Position numbers and translations under genes: made by a program
Notes under the pieces: generated by a model
Told to the model about the DNA's origin: nothing
The model's database searches: none
The model's input: only the letters and a program-made list of their open reading frames with translations
Assembly (NCBI GenBank): GCA_034722015.1
Contig: JAYENI010000088.1
Span: forward strand, 33,717-97,716
Direction of reading: 5' to 3'
DNA: 64,000 nt
Source: JAJDOJ01 sp034722015
Lineage (GTDB): Bacteria; Pseudomonadota; Gammaproteobacteria; JAJDOJ01
Shown here: positions 26,177-34,926 of the stretch, one piece after another
Layout: each line of letters begins with the position of its first letter
Position numbering within the stretch: position 1 is the stretch's first letter

Positions 26177-26989
26177 TCAAACCGTCCGCTCCAGGACCAG
26201 TTCAAGCACGAACTTGCTGCCGAAATAGGCCAGCATCAGCACGACGAATCCACCCAGTGTCCACCGGATCGCGGTGCGTCCCCGCCAGCCGAAACGCCAG
26301 CGCCCGACAAGCAGGACCACGAAGACCACCCACGCCAGGATGGACAAAATGGTCTTGTGGACGAGATGCTGCGCAAAAATGTCTTCCAGATAAAAAAAGC
26401 CCGTTGCCAGTGAGACGCTGAGCAGCAGCACCCCCAGGCCGATCAGGCCGAAGAGGAGTTGCTCCATCAGCTGTAGTGGTGGAAGGGCGCGGATGATCCC
26501 CCCAGGGCGATGGTTGTGGATATGTCGGTCCTGCACCGCGAGCAGGACCGCCTGGAGCGCCGAGAGCGTCAGCACGCTGTACGCGAGCAGGGAAAAGAGT
26601 ACGTGGACCTGAAGGGCGGGCTTGTCCGCGCTGATGATTGCGGCCTGGGCCGGGGCGAACTGGGTCAGGATGACACTCAGGGTGCATAGCGGCAGCACGG
26701 CGATGCCAAGGTTCTCCAGGGGGCGAACCGTCGCGCCGAGCCACAATACGCAAGAGATCGTCAGCGCGACCAGGGCGGAGGCGTTGAAAATATTGAGGTC
26801 CAGCCCCAGTGGCAACAGGAGATGGTCATGAACCACAAGCGCGTGCAGGGGGATCGCGGCTGCCCACAGCAACAATGCGCCGGTCTTTTCCGTTTCGCCG
26901 CCCATGGCTATTCTGCGCAGACGCAGCAGCAGAAATGCCGTGGCGGACAGGTAAAGCAGTGCGGTGATCAGGCTGAAGGCGATATACAT
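26177..26989 (-). CDS. ypjD: CcsA-family inner membrane protein YpjD
   Basis: A 270-residue membrane protein with about eight transmembrane helices and the cytochrome c assembly (CcsA/CcmC-like) core. The WWD-like heme motif is not classical, but histidines at VHDHLLLPLG, VHVLFSLLAYSVLTLSALQA and HLVHKTILSILAWVVF sit where the family places its conserved ones. The E. coli homologue is of uncertain function. The frame is open to 27247, but the membrane domain starts at ATG 26989. In many relatives ypjD is directly divergent from ffh; here ffh begins about 8 kb away. Confidence 0.88.
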   Translation of the reverse strand: MYIAFSLITALLYLSATAFLLLRLRRIAMGGETEKTGALLLWAAAIPLHALVVHDHLLLPLGLDLNIFNASALVALTISCVLWLGATVRPLENLGIAVLPLCTLSVILTQFAPAQAAIISADKPALQVHVLFSLLAYSVLTLSALQAVLLAVQDRHIHNHRPGGIIRALPPLQLMEQLLFGLIGLGVLLLSVSLATGFFYLEDIFAQHLVHKTILSILAWVVFVVLLVGRWRFGWRGRTAIRWTLGGFVVLMLAYFGSKFVLELVLERTV

Positions 26990-27262
26990 TTCGGTGTGCG
27001 CATTCGTTCCACGTAACGGGACTACTGTCGGTGAATCGGTTCCCGGTGGCAAGAAACTGTTGACTGGTCGTGACGAATGACCGGTCGCTGCGATTGCGGC
27101 TATTGACGTCTTCGTCTGGTGGATCCGGGATGGACGAAGACCCTGTCGGTTCCAGCTACCTTGATCGACCGTATCGTGGTAGCGTTGCCGCCAGTGTGAA
27201 TCCAGTCCGACCGGGCGCTCCACCGGGGGGCTGCCGGATGTCTCCACAACCCCGGACTATTC

Positions 27263-27958
27263 ATGTACCGACTGCTGCGCCTGTTTCGAACCTCGATCGG
27301 CAGCAAGCTGATGATGGCTGTCAGCGGCCTGGTACTGGTCGGGTTCGTGACGGGGCATCTTGTCGGTAACCTGAAGGTCTTCCAGGGACAGGAGGCAATC
27401 AACGATTACGCAGCCTGGCTTCAGGGACATCCCCTGTTGTGGGGGATCCGTCTGACGATTCTCGCGGTCTTCGCACTGCATGTCTACACGGGGATACGAC
27501 TCGCCCGCGAGAACAGCGCCGCGAGACCCCGTCGGTACGCCGTTCGCACCGTTGTCGACACCGGGTTTGCCGCCCGCCATATGCTCTTCAGCGGACTGAC
27601 GGTCCTGGCCTTCGTGATCTATCACCTGCTGCACCTGACGATAGGGGTGATCCAGCCAGAGTACGCCGGTCTGCTTGACCGGGCGGGCCGCCCGGACGTC
27701 TACACACGCCTGGTTCTCGGACTGTCAAACCCCTGGCTGGCGGCAATCTACGCAACTGCCGTCGTCCTGGTGGGACTACATCTATGGCACGCCGTACGCA
27801 GCATGCTGCAGACCCTCGGGCTGGGACACGACGCCTGGCGACGCGCAACCGACGTTGGAACCGGCGTCTTCAGCACCCTGGTCGTTGCCGGGTTCCTGTC
27901 CATGCCCGTAGCGGCGCAACTCGGCTGGCTGAGCGTACCGCTCACGGTGCCACGATGA
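27263..27958 (+). CDS. frdC: Succinate dehydrogenase/fumarate reductase cytochrome b subunit (b558 type)
   Basis: A 231-residue protein with five transmembrane helices. Conserved helix histidines suited to two heme b groups are His32 (FVTGHLVGN), His73 (FALHVYTGI), His121/124 (IYHLLHLTIG) and His173/176 (GLHLWHAV). This single-subunit layout is the type B anchor known from Bacillus, Bacteroidetes and epsilonproteobacteria rather than the two-subunit SdhCD of most gammaproteobacteria. It anchors the FrdAB dimer and exchanges electrons with quinone. Its TGA overlaps the frdA ATG (ATGA). Confidence 0.9.
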   Translation: MYRLLRLFRTSIGSKLMMAVSGLVLVGFVTGHLVGNLKVFQGQEAINDYAAWLQGHPLLWGIRLTILAVFALHVYTGIRLARENSAARPRRYAVRTVVDTGFAARHMLFSGLTVLAFVIYHLLHLTIGVIQPEYAGLLDRAGRPDVYTRLVLGLSNPWLAAIYATAVVLVGLHLWHAVRSMLQTLGLGHDAWRRATDVGTGVFSTLVVAGFLSMPVAAQLGWLSVPLTVPR

Positions 27959-29874
27959 GTGTGCGGCTCGATGCGCGTGTGCCGGATGGCGCCCTGGAAG
28001 ACAAGTGGAACCACCGCCTGGACGCACTCAAACTGGTGAGCCCGGCCAATCGGCGAAAATATCGTGTGCTCGTGGTCGGTTCCGGACTTGCCGGTGCGTC
28101 GGCGGCAGCCACGCTGGCCGAACTTGGTTACCAGGTGGAGTGTTTTACCTTTCACGACAGCCCGCGACGCGCGCACTCGGTCGCCGCGCAGGGCGGGATC
28201 AACGCGGCAAAGAACTACCAGAACGACGGGGACAGTGTCTACCGCTTGTTCCATGACACGATCAAGGGGGGCGATTTCCGGGCGCGCGAGGCGAACGTGT
28301 ATCGCCTGGCTCAGGTCAGCAACCGCATCATCGACCACTGCGTGGCGCAGGGGATTCCGTTTGCGCGCGAGTACGGCGGGCTGCTGGACAACCGTTCCTT
28401 CGGTGGCGCTCAGGTCTCGAGAACTTTTTACGCGCGCGGCCAGACCGGACAGCAGTTGTTACTGGGGGCCTACGGGGCGTTGAACCGGCAGATCCACGCC
28501 GGACGTGTTCGGGTCCACACCCGCTGCGAGATGCTCGATCTCGTTCTGGTGGACGGCAGGGCGCGGGGGATCGTCACCCGCGACCTGGTGAGCGGTGGCA
28601 TCGGACGGCATGCCGGACACGCGGTGGTGCTCGCCACCGGTGGTTACAGCAACGTCTTCTTCCTGTCCACCAACGCCCTGGGTTGCAACGTGACGGCCAC
28701 CTATCGGGCCTGCAAGCGCGGCGCCTTGTTCGCGAACCCGTGTTTTACCCAGATTCATCCGACCTGCATCCCGGCCAGTGGCGCGCACCAGTCCAAGCTC
28801 ACCCTGATGTCGGAGTCCCTGCGCAATGACGGTCGCATCTGGGTACCGGTAAATCCCGGGGAAACGAGGGTGGCCGACAAGGTCCCCGAAGGTGAGCGTG
28901 ACTACTATCTCGAGCGCCGTTATCCGGCCTTTGGCAACCTGACGCCCCGGGATATCGCGTCCCGGGCGGCCCGGCAGGTCTGCGATGAGGGGTGTGGTAT
29001 CGGACCGACCGGGCGCGGCGTCTATCTGGATTTCGCGCAAGCCATTGGCCGTCTGGGGCGCGCTGCGATTGAGCAGCGTTACGGTAACCTGTTCAGCATG
29101 TATGAGCGCATCACCGGGGAAGACCCCTATCGGGTGCCGATGCGTATCTATCCGGCGGCGCACTACACCATGGGTGGTCTGTGGGTGGACTACGATCTGA
29201 TGAGTAACGTCCCGGGGTTGTTTGTTATCGGCGAGGCCAACTTTTCGGACCATGGGGCGAACCGGTTGGGGGCGAGCGCGCTCATGCAGGGCCTGGCCGA
29301 CGGTTACTTCATCCTGCCCCAGACCCTTGGCCACTATCTGGCCGTTGAGAGACCGGACCTGCCGGATCCCGGTTGCGAATCCTTCAGTTCGGTGGAAGAA
29401 GACGTCGCGGTGCGTACGGCAAGACTGCTGGACATCGGTGGCGATCGCCCGGTCGAGAGCTTTCACAGGGAATTGGGCGAAATCATGGATTCGTGTTGTG
29501 GCATGGCCCGGAACGAAGCGGGGCTCAGAGAGGCGCTGGTTGCCATTCCCACGCTGCGTGAGGCGTTCTGGCGTGAGGCCTGCGTGTGCGGGAACGGGGA
29601 GGAGTTCAATGTGTCTCTGGAGCGGGCGGGACGCGTGGCCGATTTTCTGGAGTTCGCCGAGTTGCTTTGCCATGATGCGCTGGCGCGGGAGGAGTCCTGC
29701 GGCGCGCACTTCCGGGAGGAGCACCAGACCGGGGAAGGCGAGGCGGTTCGTGATGACAAACACTTTTCGCACGTGGCGGCGTGGGAATACCGGGGGCAGG
29801 GTGTCGCGCCGCGTTGTCACCCCGAGCCCCTGACATTCGAGACGGTGCACGCTGTAACCCGGAGTTACAAATGA
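27955..29874 (+). CDS. frdA: Succinate dehydrogenase/fumarate reductase flavoprotein subunit
   Basis: A 639-residue flavoprotein. The dinucleotide fold GSGLAGASAAATLAELGY, the covalent-FAD histidine in RRAHSVAAQGG, the active-site segments GNLTPRDIASRA (proton-shuttle Arg) and YPAAHYTMGGLWVDYD (His), and GANRLGASALMQGL are intact. It interconverts succinate and fumarate. The family type (with long loops and the ATATY RACKRG block) fits the SdhA/FrdA of single-cytochrome enzymes. Start at ATG 27955 overlaps the frdC stop by 4 bases; its own stop overlaps frdB the same way, so the three are translationally coupled. Direction of catalysis in vivo cannot be told from sequence. Confidence 0.95.
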   Translation: MSVRLDARVPDGALEDKWNHRLDALKLVSPANRRKYRVLVVGSGLAGASAAATLAELGYQVECFTFHDSPRRAHSVAAQGGINAAKNYQNDGDSVYRLFHDTIKGGDFRAREANVYRLAQVSNRIIDHCVAQGIPFAREYGGLLDNRSFGGAQVSRTFYARGQTGQQLLLGAYGALNRQIHAGRVRVHTRCEMLDLVLVDGRARGIVTRDLVSGGIGRHAGHAVVLATGGYSNVFFLSTNALGCNVTATYRACKRGALFANPCFTQIHPTCIPASGAHQSKLTLMSESLRNDGRIWVPVNPGETRVADKVPEGERDYYLERRYPAFGNLTPRDIASRAARQVCDEGCGIGPTGRGVYLDFAQAIGRLGRAAIEQRYGNLFSMYERITGEDPYRVPMRIYPAAHYTMGGLWVDYDLMSNVPGLFVIGEANFSDHGANRLGASALMQGLADGYFILPQTLGHYLAVERPDLPDPGCESFSSVEEDVAVRTARLLDIGGDRPVESFHRELGEIMDSCCGMARNEAGLREALVAIPTLREAFWREACVCGNGEEFNVSLERAGRVADFLEFAELLCHDALAREESCGAHFREEHQTGEGEAVRDDKHFSHVAAWEYRGQGVAPRCHPEPLTFETVHAVTRSYK

Positions 29875-30656
29875 GACTCAGGCTCCGGGTGTGGCGCCAG
29901 CGATCCGCGGAACATGCCGGCCAGCTGGTCGGGTACGACGTGGACGGGGTGGAGGGGGACATGTCGTTTCTCGAAATGCTCGATCTGCTGAATCTGGGGC
30001 TGTCGCGAAAGGGCGAGGAGCCGGTTGCCTTTGATCACGACTGCAGGGAGGGCATCTGCGGGTCATGCTCCCTGGTTATCGACGGGGTCCCCCACGGACC
30101 GCGTTCGGCGACGACCGCCTGCCAGCTATACATGAGGCACTTCCGCGATGACCAGGCGATCGTCGTCGAGCCCTGGCGAGCCGCGGCCTTTCCGGTCATT
30201 CGGGACCTTGTCGTCGATCGAGGGGCCCTCGACAGGGTCTTGCAGGCCGGTGGCTATGTATCCGTCAAGGCCGGGTCGGCCCCCGATGCAAACACACTGC
30301 CGGTCGCGCGACAGTGCGCGGAGCGTGCGTTCCAGGCCGCGTCCTGCATCGGCTGCGGCGCCTGTGTCGCCGCATGTCCAAATGCGTCGGCGATGCTCTT
30401 CGTGGCGGCCAAGCTCGGTCAGTTCGCCGCGCTACCGCAGGGACAGCCCGAGCGGATGCATCGCGCCATCGCGATGGTCGAGTCCATGGACGACGAAGGG
30501 TTTGGAAACTGCGGGAATCACTACGAGTGCGTTGCCGTTTGTCCTAAGTCCATTCCCCAGGATTTTATCGCCCGGCTCAATCGGGAGTTCTTCCACGCCG
30601 CGATGACCGCCCACGAGTTTGCGTCGTTACCGGAGCACGAGGAGCATGAGGAGTAG
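29871..30656 (+). CDS. frdB: Succinate dehydrogenase/fumarate reductase iron-sulfur subunit
   Basis: A 261-residue subunit with the plant-type [2Fe-2S] site (CREGICGSC plus a later Cys in TTACQLY), the [4Fe-4S] site CIGCGACVAACPNAS and the third cluster site CGNHYECVAVCPKSIP. It wires FrdA to the cytochrome subunit. ATG at 29871 overlaps the frdA stop. The C-terminus is acidic (EHEEHEE). Its stop lies 2 bases from the stop of the convergent GGDEF-EAL gene. Confidence 0.95.
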   Translation: MRLRLRVWRQRSAEHAGQLVGYDVDGVEGDMSFLEMLDLLNLGLSRKGEEPVAFDHDCREGICGSCSLVIDGVPHGPRSATTACQLYMRHFRDDQAIVVEPWRAAAFPVIRDLVVDRGALDRVLQAGGYVSVKAGSAPDANTLPVARQCAERAFQAASCIGCGACVAACPNASAMLFVAAKLGQFAALPQGQPERMHRAIAMVESMDDEGFGNCGNHYECVAVCPKSIPQDFIARLNREFFHAAMTAHEFASLPEHEEHEE

Positions 30657-30658
30657 GG

Positions 30659-33505
30659 TTACGTCCCGGGCTCTTCTGCCGGGCCGGGTTTCGCGGGCAG
30701 CGGGCCGACGTCATCGTCTGAATCGTTTCGTCCCGCTCTCGAATCGGGTTCCGCAGAACAGATCATCCTGAAAAACGCCTCGGCGGTTACCGGCCTTCCG
30801 AAGTGGAATCCCTGGAACACGTGGCACCCGCGTTTCTTCAGGAACTCGAACTGATCCTCGGTCTCGACGCCTTCGGCGACAGCTTCCAGCCCCAGATGTC
30901 CGGTGATGGAGATGATGGTTTCCACGATAGCGGCGTCCTGTGCGTCGGTCGAGATGTCCCGGACGAAGGAGCGATCGATCTTCAGGATATCCAGCGGCAG
31001 ACGCTTGAGATAGGTCAGTGACGAATATCCGGTACCGAAATCGTCGATAGAAAGGTGCAGACCGTAGCGCTTCAGCCGGCGCATCTTGTGAATGATCTCG
31101 TCCAGATCGCCGAGAAGGGCGCCCTCGGTGATCTCGATTGTGATACGACTCGAGTCGACCCCCGTTTCCTCAATGATTGAGGCGACGCCATTGACGTAGT
31201 CGTTCTGACGGAATTCGATCGGGCTGACGTTGATCGCCAGATAACGCATGCCGTCTTGACATTCACCGGTCTCCATCCAGCGCTTTAGCTGGAGACAGGC
31301 CTGGCGCATCACCCACCGGCCAACATGTAGTATCAGCCCCGTTTCCTCCGCCACGGGGACGAAACTGGCCGGTGGCACGGGTCCCCGGACAGGGTGGTCC
31401 CAGCGGAGCAGGACCTCCGCACCCACGATGTCGCCGGAGGCCTGTACCAGAGGCTGATAGCTCAGGGATAGCTGGTCTTCGTCCAGCGCGTCGCGTAACT
31501 GGCTTTCCAGCGACAGGCGATGGTCCGCCTCTTTCTGCATTCCCGGCTCGAAGAAGCGGGTCCCGTTTCCACCGGCGTGTTTCACCTTGTACATGGCGGC
31601 ATCGGCGTTGCGCAGTATGTCTTCGGACTGGCTACTGTCATCGGGAAACAGGGAGATGCCGATGCTGGCCGTGACCTGGTAACGGTGCCCGCCGAGTTCA
31701 AAGGGTTCGGCGAGTGCCCGGCGGAGCTTGTCGGCAACGGCACGCACATCGGCGCCCGAATTCCCGGGTCCCGCGCCGAGTTCCGGCAGCACGACCACGA
31801 ACTCGTCACCACCGATTCGCGCCACGCTGTCCTCGGCCCGCAGTGACCCGACCAGTCGCCGTCCTGCCTGGCGCAGCAGCTCATCGCCTACTGCGTGTCC
31901 CAGGGCGTCATTCAGCGTCTTGAAGCGATCGAGGTCGAAAAACAGTACCGCACCCTTTTTCGAATGCCTTGCCGCGAGTTGCATGTCGTGTTGCAGCCGG
32001 TCCAGCAGCAGGCGACGGTTGGCCAGACCGGTCAGGGGATCGAAGTAGGCCAGTCGTTCGATCGCTTCGGCGTCGCGGCGTTTACTGATCCCCATGCTGA
32101 GGACGTCTGCGACCTGCTCGAGAAAGGCCTGCTCGTGGGTCGAGTAAGCGTGTCCGTGGGGCACGTAGAACACCATGGCACCCAGGGTGGTCCGGTTGTC
32201 CGCCATAATCGGCACGTTGTAGTGCCCGTGAGGGGCCATGCCGGGGTACCGGGTGACGTGGCGATCGTCCACGCAGTTGGCGAATTGCGTGCAGTGTTCC
32301 AGCGCCGCGCGTCCGCACAGGCACTGTCCGAACGGGACTTTCGCGCACAATTGCCGGATTTCAGGCGCGAGATTGTGGCTGGAAACCAGTCTCAGTTCCT
32401 CACCGGTCTCAGTCGCCACGAAGATGCCGGCCTGTGGCAACACCTCCAGCCAGGGAATCGCGTGGATCAGGCTGTCGAGCGACTGCTGCAGGAAAATTTC
32501 GAGGGGGTGACCTTCCAGGGACAGGCGAAGCAACACGCCCAGTGTCTGTTCCTCCGCCTCGGAACGGTCGCGCTGCTCGATATTGCCACGGAGTACCCTC
32601 GTCCTGCGCTGCAGGACGAGCTCGAATATCAGAAAGAGCAGCAGGATAGCCAGGGCCGAGCCGATCACGCCCAGCAGTGCCCAGCCGAACCAGCCGGGCC
32701 ATTCCGAATGGGGCGCCTCGTCCAGCCATTCCTCGAGCAATCCGTAATAGATCGAGTCCGGATCCGCCTTGAGGTCTCCCAGGCGTCTGTCGATAGCCGC
32801 GACCAGCTCCGCACCGCCGGCCTTGTCCCCGGGCATCGCCAACCTGAGTCCTACGGGATTGAAGATGACGGGCGTCCGCTCGATACCGCTTGACCTGCTT
32901 TCCGGTCCGGAAAACAGACGGGTTGCCAGGCCTGCGTCCGCATGCCCGAGTGCGATCGAATCCAGCACCTGGTCGTAGTTTGAGAAATCCCGGAAATCGA
33001 TGGATATCTCGTAGGCGTCGGCCAGTTCGCGCAGCTTCCGGTAATGTATGTCGTCGCTGACGACGGCCACCCGCTTGCCGTCGAGGTCCCGGATCGACTC
33101 AATCCTGAGTCCGTCGCGCGCGAAGATCTTCCCCCAGTTGATAATGAAATTCCTGCGGTTGAACCGATAGCGCCGCAGTCGATCCGCATTCACCGCAATG
33201 GGTATGAGCAGGTCGATATCACCCGCGTCGAGCATCGCGAGACAGCGGGGAAATTCACAGTGTACGTAGTCGAGTTTCCAGCCTTCCCGGGTGGAGATAT
33301 CGTTGAACAACGCCGGAAGAAAGCCATCGATCTGTCCGGACTGGTCGAGAAAGACCAGCGGAGGGTTGTCGTATACGCCGATACGGAAGCTGGTATCGGT
33401 CCCGGCGCGGGCCGCGAAAGGAGCGGACAATAGCAGTGCTCCCAGCAGCAGCCAGCCGTAGGCCGGGCCTACCGACTGGCACGTTCGTCTGAATCCGCGT
33501 CCCAT
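30659..33505 (-). CDS. Periplasmic-sensor GGDEF-EAL protein with SBP and GAF domains
   Basis: A 948-residue membrane protein. A signal/TM start (YGWLLLGALLLSAPFAARA), a family-3 solute-binding domain (about 38-262), a transmembrane helix (about 272-296), a GAF domain (about 335-475) containing a Cys-rich FGQCLCGRAALEHC stretch, GGDEF at 565-569 with an RxxD inhibitory site at 556-559, and a C-terminal EAL domain (about 665-920). The EAL signature reads EVLLRW; metal and catalytic residues in INVSPIEFRQ, EITEG, IDDFGTGYSSLTYLK, LKIDRSFV and AEGVET are kept. Both synthesis and breakdown of c-di-GMP look possible. The sensor probably binds a small amino-acid-like ligand. Convergent with frdB. 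Confidence 0.93.
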   Translation of the reverse strand: MGRGFRRTCQSVGPAYGWLLLGALLLSAPFAARAGTDTSFRIGVYDNPPLVFLDQSGQIDGFLPALFNDISTREGWKLDYVHCEFPRCLAMLDAGDIDLLIPIAVNADRLRRYRFNRRNFIINWGKIFARDGLRIESIRDLDGKRVAVVSDDIHYRKLRELADAYEISIDFRDFSNYDQVLDSIALGHADAGLATRLFSGPESRSSGIERTPVIFNPVGLRLAMPGDKAGGAELVAAIDRRLGDLKADPDSIYYGLLEEWLDEAPHSEWPGWFGWALLGVIGSALAILLLFLIFELVLQRRTRVLRGNIEQRDRSEAEEQTLGVLLRLSLEGHPLEIFLQQSLDSLIHAIPWLEVLPQAGIFVATETGEELRLVSSHNLAPEIRQLCAKVPFGQCLCGRAALEHCTQFANCVDDRHVTRYPGMAPHGHYNVPIMADNRTTLGAMVFYVPHGHAYSTHEQAFLEQVADVLSMGISKRRDAEAIERLAYFDPLTGLANRRLLLDRLQHDMQLAARHSKKGAVLFFDLDRFKTLNDALGHAVGDELLRQAGRRLVGSLRAEDSVARIGGDEFVVVLPELGAGPGNSGADVRAVADKLRRALAEPFELGGHRYQVTASIGISLFPDDSSQSEDILRNADAAMYKVKHAGGNGTRFFEPGMQKEADHRLSLESQLRDALDEDQLSLSYQPLVQASGDIVGAEVLLRWDHPVRGPVPPASFVPVAEETGLILHVGRWVMRQACLQLKRWMETGECQDGMRYLAINVSPIEFRQNDYVNGVASIIEETGVDSSRITIEITEGALLGDLDEIIHKMRRLKRYGLHLSIDDFGTGYSSLTYLKRLPLDILKIDRSFVRDISTDAQDAAIVETIISITGHLGLEAVAEGVETEDQFEFLKKRGCHVFQGFHFGRPVTAEAFFRMICSAEPDSRAGRNDSDDDVGPLPAKPGPAEEPGT

Positions 33506-33817
33506 TTCCCCGTTTTCATCCTCTGTTCTGAAATAGGGGTAAGCCCGTACGCCGAATTCTACCGCGTTCCCGGTCAGGCCACATTGGCGCGTACCATGGA
33601 GTCCGCCCGTGACAGATGCGCACAGGGAGGTTCGCCAATCCCTTGCGTACGTCCGCGGCAGGATAAGCTTTTCTGCGCTGTTGTGACGCAGTCAACAACA
33701 GTGAATGTGAGGCATTTCACAGCAAGCGGCATTCTACATCCCGGGATGCGGTACGGAGGATTATGGCGTGCTAGCATCGGTTGTCCGGCGGCTAGAGCGT
33801 GAAGAGCGGCGATATCA
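33506..33817. promoter_or_regulatory. Divergent regulatory region between the GGDEF-EAL and phosphodiesterase genes
   Basis: This 312-base gap holds no convincing gene. Its clearest content is the CRP-type site at 33706-33721 and, just before it, an imperfect dyad around TTGTGAC/GTCAACAA (33691-33708). Either divergent promoter could be controlled from here. Confidence 0.5.
33706..33721 (+). promoter_or_regulatory. Consensus CRP/Vfr-type binding site
   Basis: TGTGAGGCATTTCACA is an exact TGTGA-N6-TCACA palindrome, the consensus core for cAMP receptor proteins. It lies about 105 bases before the start of a gene for a cyclic-nucleotide phosphodiesterase-like protein and about 200 bases from the start of the divergent GGDEF-EAL gene. 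Confidence 0.6.
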
Positions 33818-34585
33818 ATGCGCGTTGAAATTCTGGGTTGCAGCGGGGGAATTGGCGAGGGCCTGCGAACCACATCCATGCTGTTGGGAGACGAGGTACT
33901 GATCGACTGCGGGACCGGTGTCGGTAACCTGTCTGTCGAGCGGATGCGAAAGCTTCGGCACATCTTTCTCACACACCAGCACCTCGACCACATCGCAAGC
34001 CTGCCGCTGCTGGCCGATACGCTCTACGAGACCCTACAGGTGCAACCCCTGGTGGTCCATTGCGAACCCTCCACTTACGAGACCTTGCGCGCTCATGTAT
34101 TCAATTGGGAGGTCTGGCCGGATTTTTTTCGGTTGCCGCAAGGGAAGGACCCGGTGCTTCGGTACCTGCCGATCATGCCGGGCGAGTCCCACAGGGTGAA
34201 TGACCTCGAAATCCAGGCCATACGCGTCAACCATGTGGTTCCGGCGCTGGCGTATTACGCCTCCGACGCCCACTCAGCGATGTCCTTCAGCGGTGACACG
34301 ACGACCAACGACACGCTTTGGGATGCCCTGAATGCCCATGAGTGTCTGGATCTGCTCGTCGTCGAATGTGCCTATCCGGAGAGCGGGCGGGAACTGAGCA
34401 CGATGGCCCGTCACTATTGCCCCTCGCTGCTGGCGCAGGACCTCGGCAAACTGAACCACGATCCCAGGATCTGCATTTCCCACCTCAAGCCCGGTTCCGA
34501 ACCGGAAACCATAGACGAGATCAACGCACTTCTGTCGGGTCAGGTAGGTCACCGGCTGACAAACGGAGAAGTGTTCGAGATCTAG
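33818..34585 (+). CDS. MBL-fold protein, class II cyclic-nucleotide phosphodiesterase-like
   Basis: A 255-residue metallo-beta-lactamase-fold hydrolase. The N-terminus MRVEILGCSGGIGEGLRTTS, the metal motif FLTHQHLDHIASLPLLAD (HxHxDH), SFSGDTTTND and the C-terminal ICISHLKPG match the PDE II (CpdP-like) branch, whose signature is HxHLDH followed by a small-residue strand. These enzymes cleave cAMP/cGMP. RNase Z-like relatives are an alternative but less likely. The TAG stop is formed by TA plus the first G of a MITE-like element. A consensus CRP site upstream fits feedback control of cAMP. Confidence 0.82.
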   Translation: MRVEILGCSGGIGEGLRTTSMLLGDEVLIDCGTGVGNLSVERMRKLRHIFLTHQHLDHIASLPLLADTLYETLQVQPLVVHCEPSTYETLRAHVFNWEVWPDFFRLPQGKDPVLRYLPIMPGESHRVNDLEIQAIRVNHVVPALAYYASDAHSAMSFSGDTTTNDTLWDALNAHECLDLLVVECAYPESGRELSTMARHYCPSLLAQDLGKLNHDPRICISHLKPGSEPETIDEINALLSGQVGHRLTNGEVFEI

Positions 34586-34709
34586 TGCTCTATCCAGGTG
34601 ATGTGCGAGTTCAGTTGACAAGAGAATGGCCATTGCCTGCACACTACGCCTCGCTGCGAAACACCAGGGGGAACGCTGAATCCGTAATTATCAGTTGGAT
34701 AGCGCACTG
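34583..34709. mobile_element. MITE-like element, family A copy 2 (127 bp, internally deleted, inverted)
   Basis: The left end (TA-GTGCTCTATCCAGG...) corresponds to the right end of the copy at 19428-19696 read in reverse, and the remaining part up to 34709 corresponds to that copy's left 80 or so bases. About 140 internal bases are missing. The left TA again forms the first two bases of a gene's stop codon; the right flank is TG, probably a mutated TA. Confidence 0.75.
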
Positions 34710-34713
34710 GTGC

Positions 34714-34851
34714 GCTGCTGAAAAATGTCTCGGGTGTGTGCCACGCAAAGCAGAATCGGGCGAGGAAGCGCGGTTTACACGCAGAAAATATGCAACCGGG
34801 GCCCGACTTTAACGCCAAATGGTGCCGCCTGAGGGCTTTCATCAGATTGCC
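34714..34851. mobile_element. MITE-like element, family B copy 2 (about 138 bp)
   Basis: Homologous along its length to the reverse complement of 23205-23338, e.g. shared GAGGAAGCGC-GTTTAC and TTTAACGCC-AATGGTGCCGC blocks. The ends are more degraded (GCTGCTGAAAAA...CATCAGATTGCC). It starts 4 bases after the family A copy, so this gap is a nest of two elements. Confidence 0.7.
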
Positions 34852-34886
34852 AGGGCGCCTGGCCGCGTTGGCAGCCCGTGATCGTC

Positions 34887-34892
34887 TATAAT
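34887..34892 (+). promoter_or_regulatory. Candidate -10 element of the ffh promoter
   Basis: A perfect TATAAT lies 35 bases before the ffh ATG and just outside the family B element. The sequence 16-17 bases upstream is a poor -35 match (GCGTTG). Confidence 0.5.
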
Positions 34893-34926
34893 GCGGCACT
34901 TTTCAGATAGCGCAAACGGGTAAACG

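Noticed and set aside
26990..27262. FNR-type site between ypjD and frdC
   Set aside because: TTGAT occurs near 27160 but the matching ATCAA half-site at the right spacing is missing.
28459..29850. Minus-strand 463-codon frame
   Set aside because: Antisense shadow of frdA, which carries all the family motifs.
31895..32893. Plus-strand 332-codon frame
   Set aside because: Antisense shadow of the GGDEF-EAL gene.
34582..34899. Minus-strand 105-codon frame before ffh
   Set aside because: Made entirely from the two MITE-like elements; no ribosome site and no conserved product.
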